A stretch of DNA of 64,000 bases from Saprospiraceae bacterium (GTDB taxonomy: Bacteria; Bacteroidota; Bacteroidia; Chitinophagales; Saprospiraceae): assembly GCA_016717145.1 (NCBI GenBank), contig JADKGD010000015.1:109101-173100 (forward strand), read 5' to 3'. The notes beneath the pieces were generated by a model. That model was not told where the DNA came from. It saw only the letters and a program-made list of their open reading frames with translations, and did no database searches. Both the position numbers and the translations under genes were made by a program. This document shows positions 9,112 through 18,366 of this stretch, one piece after another. Every line of letters begins with the position of its first letter. Position 1 is the stretch's first letter.

Positions 9112-12100
9112 ATGATGGAAACAAATTTTACGCAAACGCGCTTATTAACCAGACTCCTAACAGTCTTATTATTAAGTACTTTTGGCACCTACAGTTCTTA
9201 TGCACAGTCTTGTGCTTGCAAGGAATCTATACAGGTGTCACTCGATGAAGATGGCATAGCGACAGTGACCGCTTCTATGTTATTGGCAGACAACGCTACT
9301 TGCCCGGGAGCAAAAACGGTAACAGTAATGTTAACGCCGACTGGCAACCCTATTATGGGCAGTCCCAACGTCAACTGTTCTCATATCGGTAAAACCCTAT
9401 ATGGGAAGGTCACCAGTGGTAACAATTCATGCTGGTCAAAAATTAATGTGGAAGACAAAATAAAGCCACTTATTAATTGCCCTACTAGAATTATGCAACT
9501 GACATGCACACAAATGGCAAGTTTTGTACCGGATTATGAAGATAATTGTCCAGGTGTAACCATTGCCACCATTGGTCAGGACATTATTACGAACAACAGC
9601 TGCAGTAATCCTGCCCTTGCGCCAAATGTTTTAAAAAGAATAGTAAGAACATATCAGGCTACTGATGCACATGGCAATAAATCATTACCGTGTACCATAA
9701 CTTTTGATGTAACAACCATTTCGAGCCTTAATGACATTGTCATGCCTGATCCATATTTAGTTGCCAATGATACGGAACTTGAATGTGACGGTGACTGGGC
9801 CAAATTAGCCGATGGCAATCCAAATCCTGTAAATGACTCTACTGGTGTAGATGTATTATATGGTACTGGTGTCCCAACATTGGGTTTCTTGGACTTATAT
9901 CCTGATCCTAATCTGTATTGTAACCTGGTTATTAATTTTTCAGATACAAAACTTCCAAAAATCGGATGTGTCACAAAAATAATGAGAACCTGGACAGTGA
10001 TCGAGTGGTCTTGCCAAAACAGAACCAGGCTACCATATGTACAAATCATTGAAATTCAAGACACTAAAGGCCCTGTTATTACTGGACTTAATGATATATT
10101 AGCTTCTACAAGCAATCATACATGTGAAGGTAATATAACTTTTGCAGCTGCAACTGTAACCGATAATTGTGCCAAACAATCTTCTATCACTGTAGATATC
10201 ACCATATATCCAAATGGAGGTAATATACCAGGTGTATTTATTAAGAGCGGTGCTCCAAAAGTAGCTAATTTGCCTGTTGGAAATCATATTGCCATATATA
10301 CTGCATATGATGATTGTTACAATAGTACAACTGCTACTATAAACGTGATAGTAGAAGATAATACACCTCCGGTTACCATTTGCGACGAATTTGCTACTGT
10401 AGGCCTGACTTCAGACGGTACAGCATGGGTTCCTGCAACAATATTTGATGATGGAAGTTACGATGAGTGTTCATTAAGTAAAATGTTGGTAAGAAGGATG
10501 AACAATACTTCTTGCGGCGATTGTGAAACACCAACATTCCCCGGCTTCAAATTATTGGGTATAAGAAATGGTCATTATTACTACACGTCGGATCATCCGG
10601 CTGAAGGAAAAATAGGATTCAAAAATGCAAAAGCCATGGGTGGCTATGGCGTTTCGCTTGAGACACCTGCTGAAGCTAGTTGGGTAATTGCACAATTGAC
10701 ACAAAAAAATCTTACTGACTGTTTCACTATTGGTCTTAATTTAAATAATTTTACAACTTTTCCTAATTTCAAATGGGAAAGCGGAGCTATATTTAATTTT
10801 GACGAATTCTTTGGTACAAGTTTATTAATAGATGACAATTTAGCATATGTTTGTGTAAATGGAAATGCTGGACCAGAATTAGATTTTGTTCCTAATTTTG
10901 TACCAAATAAATATATTATTGAAATAACAGACCCATGTGGCTGGAGCTCTTATGCCAAATTCTGTTGTTCCGATATTGGTGCCAATCAGATGGTAGCTTT
11001 TAGAACCATAGACCACTCAGGCAACTATAATGATTGTATGGTGAGTGCTGTAATTCAGGACAAAATCGGCCCGACCCTCACTTGCCCAGCAGATCGTACC
11101 GTAAATTGTGATTTTGCTTATGATCCTAATAACCTTAGGAAAGATTTTGGATGGCCGGTAGCTACTGACAATTGCGAAAACCCTGTCATCACCAGAATAG
11201 ATTCTGTAAATACAATAAACAGTTGTAGAATCGGTACTATAGTCAGAAGGTTTATGGTAACAGATAGAGGTGGTCGCACAGCAAGCTGCTCCCAAACCAT
11301 TACTTTCAGACCTTCAGATTCACAGTTATATAATGGTCCAACTTCAGTACAATGGCCAAGAGATACGATGATCGTAGGTTGTGGCAATCCTAGTGCTCCA
11401 GGTTTTCTGCCTGCAGTTTTGGGTAAACCTATCCTGACTGACGGAGCATGTTCGCTTGTTGGTGCACAGTCTGAAGATCAATCGTTTTCATTTAACAATC
11501 CTGCAAGTCCTGCTTGTTTCAAAATTTTGAGATACTGGACAGTAATTGATTGGTGTCAGCCACTTGATGGCGGAGGATACAGAACATGGCTACACACTCA
11601 GGAAATTAAAGTTATAGACAATATTGCACCTGTATTCGCTCCATTGGCTCCTTCCGTTTCAGTGGATACTGAAGATCCTCTTTGTGCCAATGGTACTATA
11701 ACTTTGGCTGCCAGTGCAACTGACGTTTGCACAACCGTGCTGAAATATAGTTACAAAATCGATTTAGGCAATGATGGAACATTTTTACCAACTGTAACAG
11801 GTAACGGAAATAGCATCAACATAACGAGCTCTTTCCCGGTCGGAAAACACAAGATTGTATATTCATTTGAAGATAAATGTGGTAATGTTACTTCCAAGGA
11901 ACAGCTGTTTAGTATTGTCAATAAAAAAGCACCAAGCGCTTATGTGAAAAACGGATTGGCCATCAATCTAATGGATCTTGGCGGAGGTGTTGGTATGGCT
12001 GAAATATGGGCCACAGATTTTGATAATGGAAGCAGTCATCCATGTGGTTATAAAATTTTATTGTCTTTCACACCTGTCACTGTTGATGCTTTAGGAAATC

Positions 12101-13488
12101 TTGTCGGAACACCTAATCTTGTATTTGATTGTACTGATATAGGAAAAAATAATGTGACGATTTATATCGCTGTTTTGACACCTGCAGGTGATGTTGTTCA
12201 ATCTTCAGTAGCCACATTTATTGATGTCCAGGACAATAATCTTGCGTGTGATGGACGTAAGCTGAATGTAAACGGGAAACTGACAACTGAAGCAAATGCG
12301 GAAGTACAGGATGTTTATGTAAGCCTTGCCGGAACAGAATTGAATACCATGTCTGGTTTAGATGGTACATTCCAATTCGGATTGAACGATGCCGGCGGAA
12401 ACTTCATAGTGACACCTGATAAAAACGATGATCACCTTAATGGTGTATCAACGCTTGACCTCGTCATGATTCAAAGACACATTCTTTCTATTGACAAATT
12501 GAATACACCATACAAATTGATAGCTGCTGACATCACAAAAGATGGCAAAATCACAGCAGCAGATCTTGTAGAATTAAGGAAGCTTGTCCTTGGTACCACA
12601 ACTTCATTTATTAACAACAGATCTTGGAGATTTGTGGATAAAGCGTTCACATTCCAGGATCCAACATTCGCACAAGGAGAGGCCTTCCCAGAAGTCTATA
12701 GAATTGATAATTTAGTGTCAGATATGATAACCGACTTCGTAGCTGTAAAAATAGGTGATGTCAATGGTAATGCAAAGACTGCAAGATTTAATAATGGCGT
12801 TGAAAACAGGACTAGTGAATCATTGGTTCTTACGACAGATGATAAATCTTTTACACAAGGTCAAAAAGTGATCATTCCAGTAAATATTGTTCGTGCAAGC
12901 GATATCAACGGCATGCAATTTACAATAAATTTTGATGCATCAGTTCTTTCTTTAGATGGTATACATGCAGCTGAAATGAATGTAAATGACAGTAACTTTG
13001 GTTTTGCAAATGTAAAAAATGGTACTATCACGCTAAGTTGGAATGATGTTACAGCTCAAACATTCAAAAATGGCGCCACACTATTCAATCTGACTTTTAC
13101 GGCTATTGCTGATGGTAGTACAAACACCATGATGTCAATCGGCTCGGACATTACAAATGCAGAAGCATATGATGCTAATTCAAATGTAGTGAATGTTGCC
13201 TGGGAAGTTTCAGATAGAAGTGTTGCTTCTGGTTTTGTACTTTACCAGAATACACCAAACCCGTTCAAAGAAAATACAATGATAGGATTTGAATTGCCAT
13301 CGGCTATGAACGCAAGTGTTACATTGTATGACATCACTGGAAAAATAATCAAAACAACTCCGGTAAGTGGTGTGAAAGGTTATAATGCTGTAGAAGTACA
13401 CAAAGCTGACATTAGTGCCGGTATATTTTACTACTCACTTAGAGCAGGCGAATATACAGCAACTAAAAAGATGGTGGTCATAGATTAA
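9112..13488 (+). CDS. Large T9SS-exported mosaic protein with HYR-like, lectin-like, dockerin-like and cohesin-like modules
   Basis: A secreted or cell-surface protein of about 1,458 residues (residue numbers below count from a TTG at 9103; ATG 9112 or 9115 is the better start). A signal peptide ends near SSYAQ. Cys-rich HYR-like modules (ATDNCENPVITR, VTDRGGRTASC) fill about 45-900. A C-type-lectin-like segment lies near 485-605 (GHYYYTSDHPAEG, KWESGAIFNF). A carboxypeptidase-regulatory-like domain is near 1055-1110. A dockerin-like pair of Ca-binding repeats lies near 1112-1166 (LDLVMIQRHIL, DITKDGKITAADLVELRK). A cohesin-like beta domain is near 1250-1350. The T9SS type A sorting domain is at the end (YQNTPNPFKENTMIGF). 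It is followed by a strong terminator. Role is probably adhesion or matrix; no enzyme domain is seen. Confidence 0.85.
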   Translation: MMETNFTQTRLLTRLLTVLLLSTFGTYSSYAQSCACKESIQVSLDEDGIATVTASMLLADNATCPGAKTVTVMLTPTGNPIMGSPNVNCSHIGKTLYGKVTSGNNSCWSKINVEDKIKPLINCPTRIMQLTCTQMASFVPDYEDNCPGVTIATIGQDIITNNSCSNPALAPNVLKRIVRTYQATDAHGNKSLPCTITFDVTTISSLNDIVMPDPYLVANDTELECDGDWAKLADGNPNPVNDSTGVDVLYGTGVPTLGFLDLYPDPNLYCNLVINFSDTKLPKIGCVTKIMRTWTVIEWSCQNRTRLPYVQIIEIQDTKGPVITGLNDILASTSNHTCEGNITFAAATVTDNCAKQSSITVDITIYPNGGNIPGVFIKSGAPKVANLPVGNHIAIYTAYDDCYNSTTATINVIVEDNTPPVTICDEFATVGLTSDGTAWVPATIFDDGSYDECSLSKMLVRRMNNTSCGDCETPTFPGFKLLGIRNGHYYYTSDHPAEGKIGFKNAKAMGGYGVSLETPAEASWVIAQLTQKNLTDCFTIGLNLNNFTTFPNFKWESGAIFNFDEFFGTSLLIDDNLAYVCVNGNAGPELDFVPNFVPNKYIIEITDPCGWSSYAKFCCSDIGANQMVAFRTIDHSGNYNDCMVSAVIQDKIGPTLTCPADRTVNCDFAYDPNNLRKDFGWPVATDNCENPVITRIDSVNTINSCRIGTIVRRFMVTDRGGRTASCSQTITFRPSDSQLYNGPTSVQWPRDTMIVGCGNPSAPGFLPAVLGKPILTDGACSLVGAQSEDQSFSFNNPASPACFKILRYWTVIDWCQPLDGGGYRTWLHTQEIKVIDNIAPVFAPLAPSVSVDTEDPLCANGTITLAASATDVCTTVLKYSYKIDLGNDGTFLPTVTGNGNSINITSSFPVGKHKIVYSFEDKCGNVTSKEQLFSIVNKKAPSAYVKNGLAINLMDLGGGVGMAEIWATDFDNGSSHPCGYKILLSFTPVTVDALGNLVGTPNLVFDCTDIGKNNVTIYIAVLTPAGDVVQSSVATFIDVQDNNLACDGRKLNVNGKLTTEANAEVQDVYVSLAGTELNTMSGLDGTFQFGLNDAGGNFIVTPDKNDDHLNGVSTLDLVMIQRHILSIDKLNTPYKLIAADITKDGKITAADLVELRKLVLGTTTSFINNRSWRFVDKAFTFQDPTFAQGEAFPEVYRIDNLVSDMITDFVAVKIGDVNGNAKTARFNNGVENRTSESLVLTTDDKSFTQGQKVIIPVNIVRASDINGMQFTINFDASVLSLDGIHAAEMNVNDSNFGFANVKNGTITLSWNDVTAQTFKNGATLFNLTFTAIADGSTNTMMSIGSDITNAEAYDANSNVVNVAWEVSDRSVASGFVLYQNTPNPFKENTMIGFELPSAMNASVTLYDITGKIIKTTPVSGVKGYNAVEVHKADISAGIFYYSLRAGEYTATKKMVVID

Positions 13489-13524
13489 TATGTCATAAAG
13501 AATTTACCAATATTGGTATCGGAA

Positions 13525-13559
13525 CCCTCTTCAAATGTTTTTGAAGAGGGTTTTTTTTT
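13525..13559 (+). terminator. Rho-independent terminator of the large T9SS gene
   Basis: A perfect 10-bp stem CCCTCTTCAA / TTGAAGAGGG (13525-13534 and 13541-13550) with a 6-nt loop is followed by nine T residues. It lies about 37 nt after the stop codon. This is a textbook intrinsic terminator. Confidence 0.92.
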
Positions 13560-13610
13560 GAATGAATTAATTCAACTTTCTAAAATTAAATTTCTACCAT
13601 AATTATTACT

Positions 13611-13618
13611 TACTTTTG
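13611..13618 (+). promoter_or_regulatory. -7 promoter element of ruvX-def (TACTTTTG)
   Basis: TACTTTTG matches TAnnTTTG. It ends only 7 nt before the ruvX ATG at 13626, so transcription would begin at or within one or two bases of the start codon. That predicts an essentially leaderless mRNA. No clear -33 element is seen. Confidence 0.5.
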
Positions 13619-13625
13619 TTGCCTG

Positions 13626-14036
13626 ATGGCAAGAATATTAAGTATTGATTACGGCTTAAAAAGATGCGGCATTGCGACCACGGACCCTCTGCAATTGATA
13701 GTGACGGGGCTTACAACTGTAGAAACGTCCAATTTATTTTCTTTTTTGGAAAACTATTTTAAAGATGAAAATGTTGAAAAAATGGTTGTAGGTTTACCTG
13801 TTCATAAAGATGGGAATTTTACTTATCTGAAGCATAATATTGATATCTTTACCACTTTGTTTTCAAAAAAATGGCCCTCGGTAATCATTGATTATGCTGA
13901 TGAACAGTTTTCATCCCAACACGCTAAACAAATAATCAAGGACGGTGGAGCAAAAAAGAAAACAAGACAAGATAAATCACTTGTGGACAAAATAAGTGCG
14001 GTGATCATCCTTCAAAGATACCTAAAACACATATAA
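13626..14036 (+). CDS. ruvX: Putative Holliday junction resolvase RuvX/YqgF
   Basis: This RNase H-fold nuclease family acts in Holliday junction resolution or pre-16S rRNA 5' processing. The 136 residues are the usual size. ILSIDYGLKRCGIATTDP at the N-terminus provides the first catalytic Asp. VGLPVHKDGN corresponds to the family GLP motif. IIDYADEQFSS contains the second acidic site (family DERFTS), and DKISAVIILQRYL holds the C-terminal Asp. The peptide deformylase gene follows after 5 nt, so they form an operon. Confidence 0.92.
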   Translation: MARILSIDYGLKRCGIATTDPLQLIVTGLTTVETSNLFSFLENYFKDENVEKMVVGLPVHKDGNFTYLKHNIDIFTTLFSKKWPSVIIDYADEQFSSQHAKQIIKDGGAKKKTRQDKSLVDKISAVIILQRYLKHI

Positions 14037-14041
14037 ACTGT

Positions 14042-14599
14042 ATGATATTACCAATATTTGCTTATGGTCAACCCATATTAAAAAAGAAAGCAAAAGATAT
14101 AGATGCTGAATTTCCTGAATTAAATATACTTATTAACAATATGTGGGAAACCATGTATCTAGCTCATGGTGTAGGCCTTGCAGCACCTCAGATAGGATTA
14201 TCCATAAGATTATTTATTATTGATACGATTCAAGTCCTGGATGAAGAAAAAAAATCTGAGGGCATAAAAAAAGTATTTATTAATGCACTAATTGTAGAAG
14301 AGACAGGAGACTTCTGGCCATATGAAGAAGGTTGCCTTAGTATTCCCAATCTTACAGGCGATGTGGACAGGCCCCAAAAAGTAAGGATACAGTACTTTGA
14401 CGAAAATTTTATCAAACATGATGAGATTTATGAAGGTATTAATGCTCGTGTCATACAGCATGAATACGATCATATTGAAGGCATCCTTTTTGTCGAAAAA
14501 CTCAAACCACTTAAACGCAAACTTATCCAACGAAAACTCGCAGACATAAAAGCGGGAAACATAACATCAGAATATAAAATGAAGTTTGTGCGGGTGTAG
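14042..14599 (+). CDS. def: Peptide deformylase
   Basis: This metallohydrolase removes the N-formyl group from nascent proteins. All three signature motifs are present: GVGLAAPQIG (motif 1, residues about 43-52), EGCLSIP (motif 2, with the metal Cys) and HEYDHIEG (motif 3, with both metal His and the catalytic Glu). The 185 residues are normal for Bacteroidota. It is 5 nt downstream of ruvX and convergent with the minus-strand sugar operon. Confidence 0.96.
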   Translation: MILPIFAYGQPILKKKAKDIDAEFPELNILINNMWETMYLAHGVGLAAPQIGLSIRLFIIDTIQVLDEEKKSEGIKKVFINALIVEETGDFWPYEEGCLSIPNLTGDVDRPQKVRIQYFDENFIKHDEIYEGINARVIQHEYDHIEGILFVEKLKPLKRKLIQRKLADIKAGNITSEYKMKFVRV

Positions 14600-14604
14600 T
14601 TGAT

Positions 14605-15714
14605 TTATCTTATTGTATAATGTTTTTTTATGATGTCCGCCACAAAGCTAAGCTGATCATCAGAAAGGCCTGGATATAAAGGTAAACTTAAACAGGAATT
14701 GGCTATTTTTTCTGAGTTTGGAAAACTACCTCTTTTAAAATTCAGTGGCATATAAACATTTTGAAGATGTGGCGGAACCGGATAGTGCATCAAAGTGCCA
14801 ATCCCATTGTCTTTTAATCTCGACATTAAAGCATTTCTATCCTCTGCAACAATACATAAAATATGAAACACACACTTATGATTCGTCATTACCCTTTGAA
14901 ATTTTATTGCTTCAACTTTTTCCAGAAGTAATGTGTACTTTGAAGCCATTACAACCCTTTCACTATTCCATTCATCCAATTTTTTGATTTTTATGGATAA
15001 AAAAGCAGCTTGCAATTCATCCAGTCTGCTGTTATACCCTATTATATCATTATAGTATTTTATATCAGATCCATAGTTTCTTAATTTCCGAAGACTGGTA
15101 TTGTAAGTTTTTTGCTGGGTCAAAACTATTCCTGCATCACCCAATGCTCCAAGGTTTTTACCAGGATAGAGGCTGGTTGCTCCAAAATGACCAAAAGTCC
15201 CGGTTTTTTTTCCACCAATATCCGCACCTTGAGCCTGAGCATTATCTTCGATAACTATTAAGTTAAATGCATTGGCAATAGCCATTATGGAAACCATATC
15301 ACATGGATTTCCATAGAGATGTACGGGTATGATGGCTTTTGTATTTTTCGTAATGGCTTGTTCTATTTTTTTAGCATCGATATTGAATGTTTCTGTATCT
15401 GGCTCCACAGGGACAATTTTTGCACCTGCATGAGTTACAGCAAGCCACGTAGCAATGTATGTGTGAGCAGGAACAATCACTTCATCCCCGGGCCCAATGC
15501 CTGCTGCCTTCAGGGACAACAATATAGCATCCATACCATTAGCTACACCAATACTATATTTACTACCAAAATAATCACAACAAGCATGTTCAAACATAGC
15601 CACTCTTTCTCCAAGGATGTAATTTGATTCATTCAGAACGTCACCCAACGCTTCCATATATTCCATTTTCAGCCGGTCATTTTGTAATGAAAGGTCTAAA
15701 AAAGGAATCTGCAT
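14605..15714 (-). CDS. DegT/DnrJ/EryC1 (FdtB-like) sugar aminotransferase
   Basis: A PLP-dependent aminotransferase of about 370 residues acting on nucleotide-linked keto sugars. The best start is ATG at 15714 (MQIPFLDLSLQ), typical of the family; an ATG at 15732 is in frame but overlaps the preceding gene further. GATSLYPGKNLGALGDAG contains the PLP-binding Lys, VIEDNAQAQGA the Asp that contacts the pyridine ring, and YNSRLDELQAAFL the usual downstream motif. Together with the FdtA-like isomerase in the same operon it would make a dTDP-3-amino-3,6-dideoxyhexose. It is the last gene of the operon. Confidence 0.9.
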   Translation of the reverse strand: MQIPFLDLSLQNDRLKMEYMEALGDVLNESNYILGERVAMFEHACCDYFGSKYSIGVANGMDAILLSLKAAGIGPGDEVIVPAHTYIATWLAVTHAGAKIVPVEPDTETFNIDAKKIEQAITKNTKAIIPVHLYGNPCDMVSIMAIANAFNLIVIEDNAQAQGADIGGKKTGTFGHFGATSLYPGKNLGALGDAGIVLTQQKTYNTSLRKLRNYGSDIKYYNDIIGYNSRLDELQAAFLSIKIKKLDEWNSERVVMASKYTLLLEKVEAIKFQRVMTNHKCVFHILCIVAEDRNALMSRLKDNGIGTLMHYPVPPHLQNVYMPLNFKRGSFPNSEKIANSCLSLPLYPGLSDDQLSFVADIIKKHYTIR

Positions 15715-15721
15715 TTCAAGT

Positions 15722-16672
15722 TTATTTCTCATTGTCTTTTCGTATAATAAACGTTGGTCTGCCTTTTATTTCTTCAAAAATCCTCCATATATATTCTGCA
15801 ATAATACCAAGACAGAAAAGTACAAGCCCATTAAATCCAATAATTAATAAAACGATAGTCGTCCAACCTGATACAGGAAATCCCAAAATAGTGCTATGTA
15901 AAAATAGTTTTGAAAAAATAAATAAACAAAACAATAAAATAGAAATGGTAAACATGGTCAATCCCAACCAACTTATGAATTTAAGTGGTGACGAAGAAGC
16001 ACTAAAAAAAGAATTTAAGGCAAGATTCCACTTTTTTCTAAAAGTCCACCTCGATTTACTTTTTACGGTCGGGCGGTCAAAAGGTAAAAATTTTGGTTCA
16101 AATCCTAAATTTAGAATTTCAATAATAGGTGTGGTGTTGATTGGACTGATACGCGTATTCAAAATATCTATAAGTTCCCTGTCTGCTAAAAATCCATCAG
16201 CTCCTCCAGGCGGGAAATTTACGTGACTAAACCTATTCATTAATTTGTAAAAAAACCCTGAAAACCAATCTGAAATGATTCCATCATTGCGGCTATTTCT
16301 GTGGGCTATAACTAATTTATGACCGTTTTGCCATTGTCTGTACATGTCAACGACCAAACTTAATGGTCTTTGAAGGTCATCGGGAAGAAAAATGATACAA
16401 TCGCCTTTTGCAACGCTGAGACCTGCGAATTGAGAATATTGTGCCCCATAATTTCGGCTCAATCTGTATGCCTTGATGTTTTTATCAATTTTCTCCAGAG
16501 ATTTGGCTACTGAATAACTGGCATCTGTTGATCCGTCATCCATAATTAATAATTCATAAGGTATCGTTTCCGTTTTCAATACCTCTTTGATTAAAGAAGA
16601 TACTGTCGCCAGTTTATCTGCACTTTGATAAGATAAAAGTATAATCGATAGCAAGCCACTTTGTTTATCCAT
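15722..16672 (-). CDS. GtrB/DPM1-like polyprenyl-phosphate glycosyltransferase
   Basis: A membrane-bound GT2 enzyme of 316 residues. The soluble GT-A domain (LLSIILLSYQSADKLATV, LLIMDDGSTDASYSVA and FLPDDLQRPL) is followed by two C-terminal transmembrane segments (about 235-260 and 270-295, LTMFTISILLFCLFIF and TTIVLLIIGFNGLVLFCLGIIAEY). This architecture loads a sugar onto undecaprenyl phosphate on the cytoplasmic face. Its start overlaps the GtrA stop, which fits the common GtrA-GtrB pair. It supplies lipid-linked sugar for a periplasmic transferase such as the ArnT-like protein at the head of the operon. Confidence 0.88.
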   Translation of the reverse strand: MDKQSGLLSIILLSYQSADKLATVSSLIKEVLKTETIPYELLIMDDGSTDASYSVAKSLEKIDKNIKAYRLSRNYGAQYSQFAGLSVAKGDCIIFLPDDLQRPLSLVVDMYRQWQNGHKLVIAHRNSRNDGIISDWFSGFFYKLMNRFSHVNFPPGGADGFLADRELIDILNTRISPINTTPIIEILNLGFEPKFLPFDRPTVKSKSRWTFRKKWNLALNSFFSASSSPLKFISWLGLTMFTISILLFCLFIFSKLFLHSTILGFPVSGWTTIVLLIIGFNGLVLFCLGIIAEYIWRIFEEIKGRPTFIIRKDNEK

Positions 16673-17051
16673 CAGTTTTTAAATATTTGTTGCTTAGAAT
16701 AAAATTTAATGAAGCTGTAAACGGAACTACCATAAACGGATAAATCCAGTTTTCAACATCAAATAATCGGGAATAAATGTTTAATAATATTACTCCTGTG
16801 CACATAGATAAAAGATATATTGTAAAATATATTATCGTTTTAGTCCCGGAGACACTACTTTTGAATGTATATCTACTATTCAAAAAATATGACACAAGAA
16901 TGGATGTACCGTAAATAAATACATATGTGGGAATCAAAGGTGTTTTTAACACTCCTAAAGCATACATTGACGCCCCCAAAGTAATCAATGAAACGATTAA
17001 ACCAACAGAGGAAAATTTTACTATTTTCGACACCAATTTCATAATACACAA
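16665..17051 (-). CDS. GtrA-like flippase family membrane protein
   Basis: A small integral membrane protein of 128 residues with four predicted transmembrane helices (FSSVGLIVSLITLGASMYAL, YVFIYGTSILVSYFLNS, IIYFTIYLLSMCTGVILL and the last near FMVVPFTASLNFIL). NSRYTF and SNKYL at the ends of helices are typical of the GtrA family, thought to flip polyprenyl-phosphate sugars. It overlaps the GtrB-like gene downstream by 8 nt and the GNAT/FemAB-like gene upstream by about 13 nt. ATG 17042 (MKLVSK) is an alternative start that would nearly remove the upstream overlap. Confidence 0.87.
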   Translation of the reverse strand: MCIMKLVSKIVKFSSVGLIVSLITLGASMYALGVLKTPLIPTYVFIYGTSILVSYFLNSRYTFKSSVSGTKTIIYFTIYLLSMCTGVILLNIYSRLFDVENWIYPFMVVPFTASLNFILSNKYLKTDG

Positions 17052-17956
17052 ATATATTTATCTATACACATCGCCTTACCACCTAACTTACATTTGAAAG
17101 CCAGGTTTTTTAGATTTATTTCATTTTCACCTATAGAATTTGAAGTTCCTAAATCAAAATAAAAATAATCTTTTCGATATTTTAGTATGATCTGGCTTAT
17201 CATAAAATCTGAAGCATTATTTACAGTTGATGTCAAATACTGACATTTAATCACCTGACCTAGTTTAAACAACAAAACTGCACCAACAATTACATTATTG
17301 CTTTTGGCAAGGACAAGATCTATCTGATCGCTGAACTTTTCTTTCAGATATACCAACTCATTAAGCGAATGGACAGGTTTTGATTGGTATTTTTGGTTTA
17401 AATTATTGGAGATCATGTTATTAAAAGACTCAAAATCATTGGAATTAAAAACAATTTCGCTCTTTTGAAAAAATACTTTTGACACCTTTAAGTTTAATTT
17501 TGATTCCACTATGTCTTTAAGAGAAATAATAGCGGACAATTTCTGATTGCAAAAAACAAAATCGTTTTTTCTTAAAAAATATGTTGTTTCTTCAGATGAA
17601 ACATTTTTATACATATTTGGACACAGTGTAATCTCTATCTTTTTTATATTTTTAATTCTGCAATAGTTTAAAATAGCATTAATGATATCATCAATGTCGA
17701 ACCATTCTTTTCGAAGTTTTGTAATAACATCTGAAAATGGAAGGCCTCTGTGACTTATCAACTGAAAATCAATCTCACATGCCGGCTGAACAGCGACAAG
17801 CAAACCATTTTTATACACTAGCAATGAATGATCTAAATATCTGTCACCATGATATTCTATAAATGTACGCTCAAAAATAAATAACGGCGTATTTGAATTT
17901 CTCACAAATTTATCCCAATCATCTTTTAGTTCCGAATGATATCTGACTACATTCAT
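17039..17956 (-). CDS. GNAT/FemAB-like acyltransferase, candidate amino-sugar N-acyltransferase
   Basis: A 305-residue cytoplasmic protein with a degenerate FemAB/GNAT layout. The N-terminal half begins YHSELKDDWDKFVRNSNTP, as in many peptidoglycan-bridge-like acyltransferases found in O-antigen loci. The C-terminal half contains LVLAKSNNVIVGAVLLF and YFDLGTSNS, resembling the acyl-CoA or aminoacyl binding core. Placed between an FdtA-like isomerase and GtrA, it is a reasonable candidate for acylating the amino sugar made by this operon. That role is inference. The start overlaps the FdtA-like stop by 4 nt (ATGA). Confidence 0.65.
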   Translation of the reverse strand: MNVVRYHSELKDDWDKFVRNSNTPLFIFERTFIEYHGDRYLDHSLLVYKNGLLVAVQPACEIDFQLISHRGLPFSDVITKLRKEWFDIDDIINAILNYCRIKNIKKIEITLCPNMYKNVSSEETTYFLRKNDFVFCNQKLSAIISLKDIVESKLNLKVSKVFFQKSEIVFNSNDFESFNNMISNNLNQKYQSKPVHSLNELVYLKEKFSDQIDLVLAKSNNVIVGAVLLFKLGQVIKCQYLTSTVNNASDFMISQIILKYRKDYFYFDLGTSNSIGENEINLKNLAFKCKLGGKAMCIDKYICVL

Positions 17957-18366
17957 GTATCCATCAACTTGTTAAATTCTTCAAAATCTCTAATATAATC
18001 AGCTTCATCATATTTCGTATCTGTCAGAACTACCTGAACGGAATTTTCTCCATAAGACATCGTATGCCAGCAATACGCTGGAATATAAAGTCCTTGATTT
18101 GGGCTATCAAGTAAAAAATTTAATTCCCCCCATTTGTCTATACATTTGATTTTAATATGACCAATTACTGCGAATATTACCATGCTGGCCATATGATGTG
18201 CATGTTTACCTCTTATGACATTGTCGGGAGTGCCATATGTCCAGAATACTCTTTTGATTTTAAAGGGTATATTTTCTTCTTCTGTGGCAACAGAGATAAA
18301 TCCCTCTGATTCTTTACCAAATTTATTACAAAAAATCAGATAAGGCCTTGTCAAAACATTATTCAT
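17953..18366 (-). CDS. FdtA/QdtA/WxcM-like dTDP-4-keto-6-deoxyhexose 3,4-ketoisomerase
   Basis: A single-domain cupin of 137 residues, the usual size. RVFWTYGTPDNVIRGKHAHH carries the conserved RG.HAH motif in which the His residues act in the isomerisation. AYCWHTMSYGENSVQVVLTDTKYDEADYIRDFEEF is the typical C-terminus (PxxxWh.m and ..YDE.DYIR). It converts dTDP-4-keto-6-deoxyglucose to the 3-keto isomer that the DegT aminotransferase then aminates. Whether the product has galacto or gluco configuration cannot be read from sequence. The start overlaps the stop of the ArnT-like gene by 8 nt. Confidence 0.9.
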   Translation of the reverse strand: MNNVLTRPYLIFCNKFGKESEGFISVATEEENIPFKIKRVFWTYGTPDNVIRGKHAHHMASMVIFAVIGHIKIKCIDKWGELNFLLDSPNQGLYIPAYCWHTMSYGENSVQVVLTDTKYDEADYIRDFEEFNKLMDT

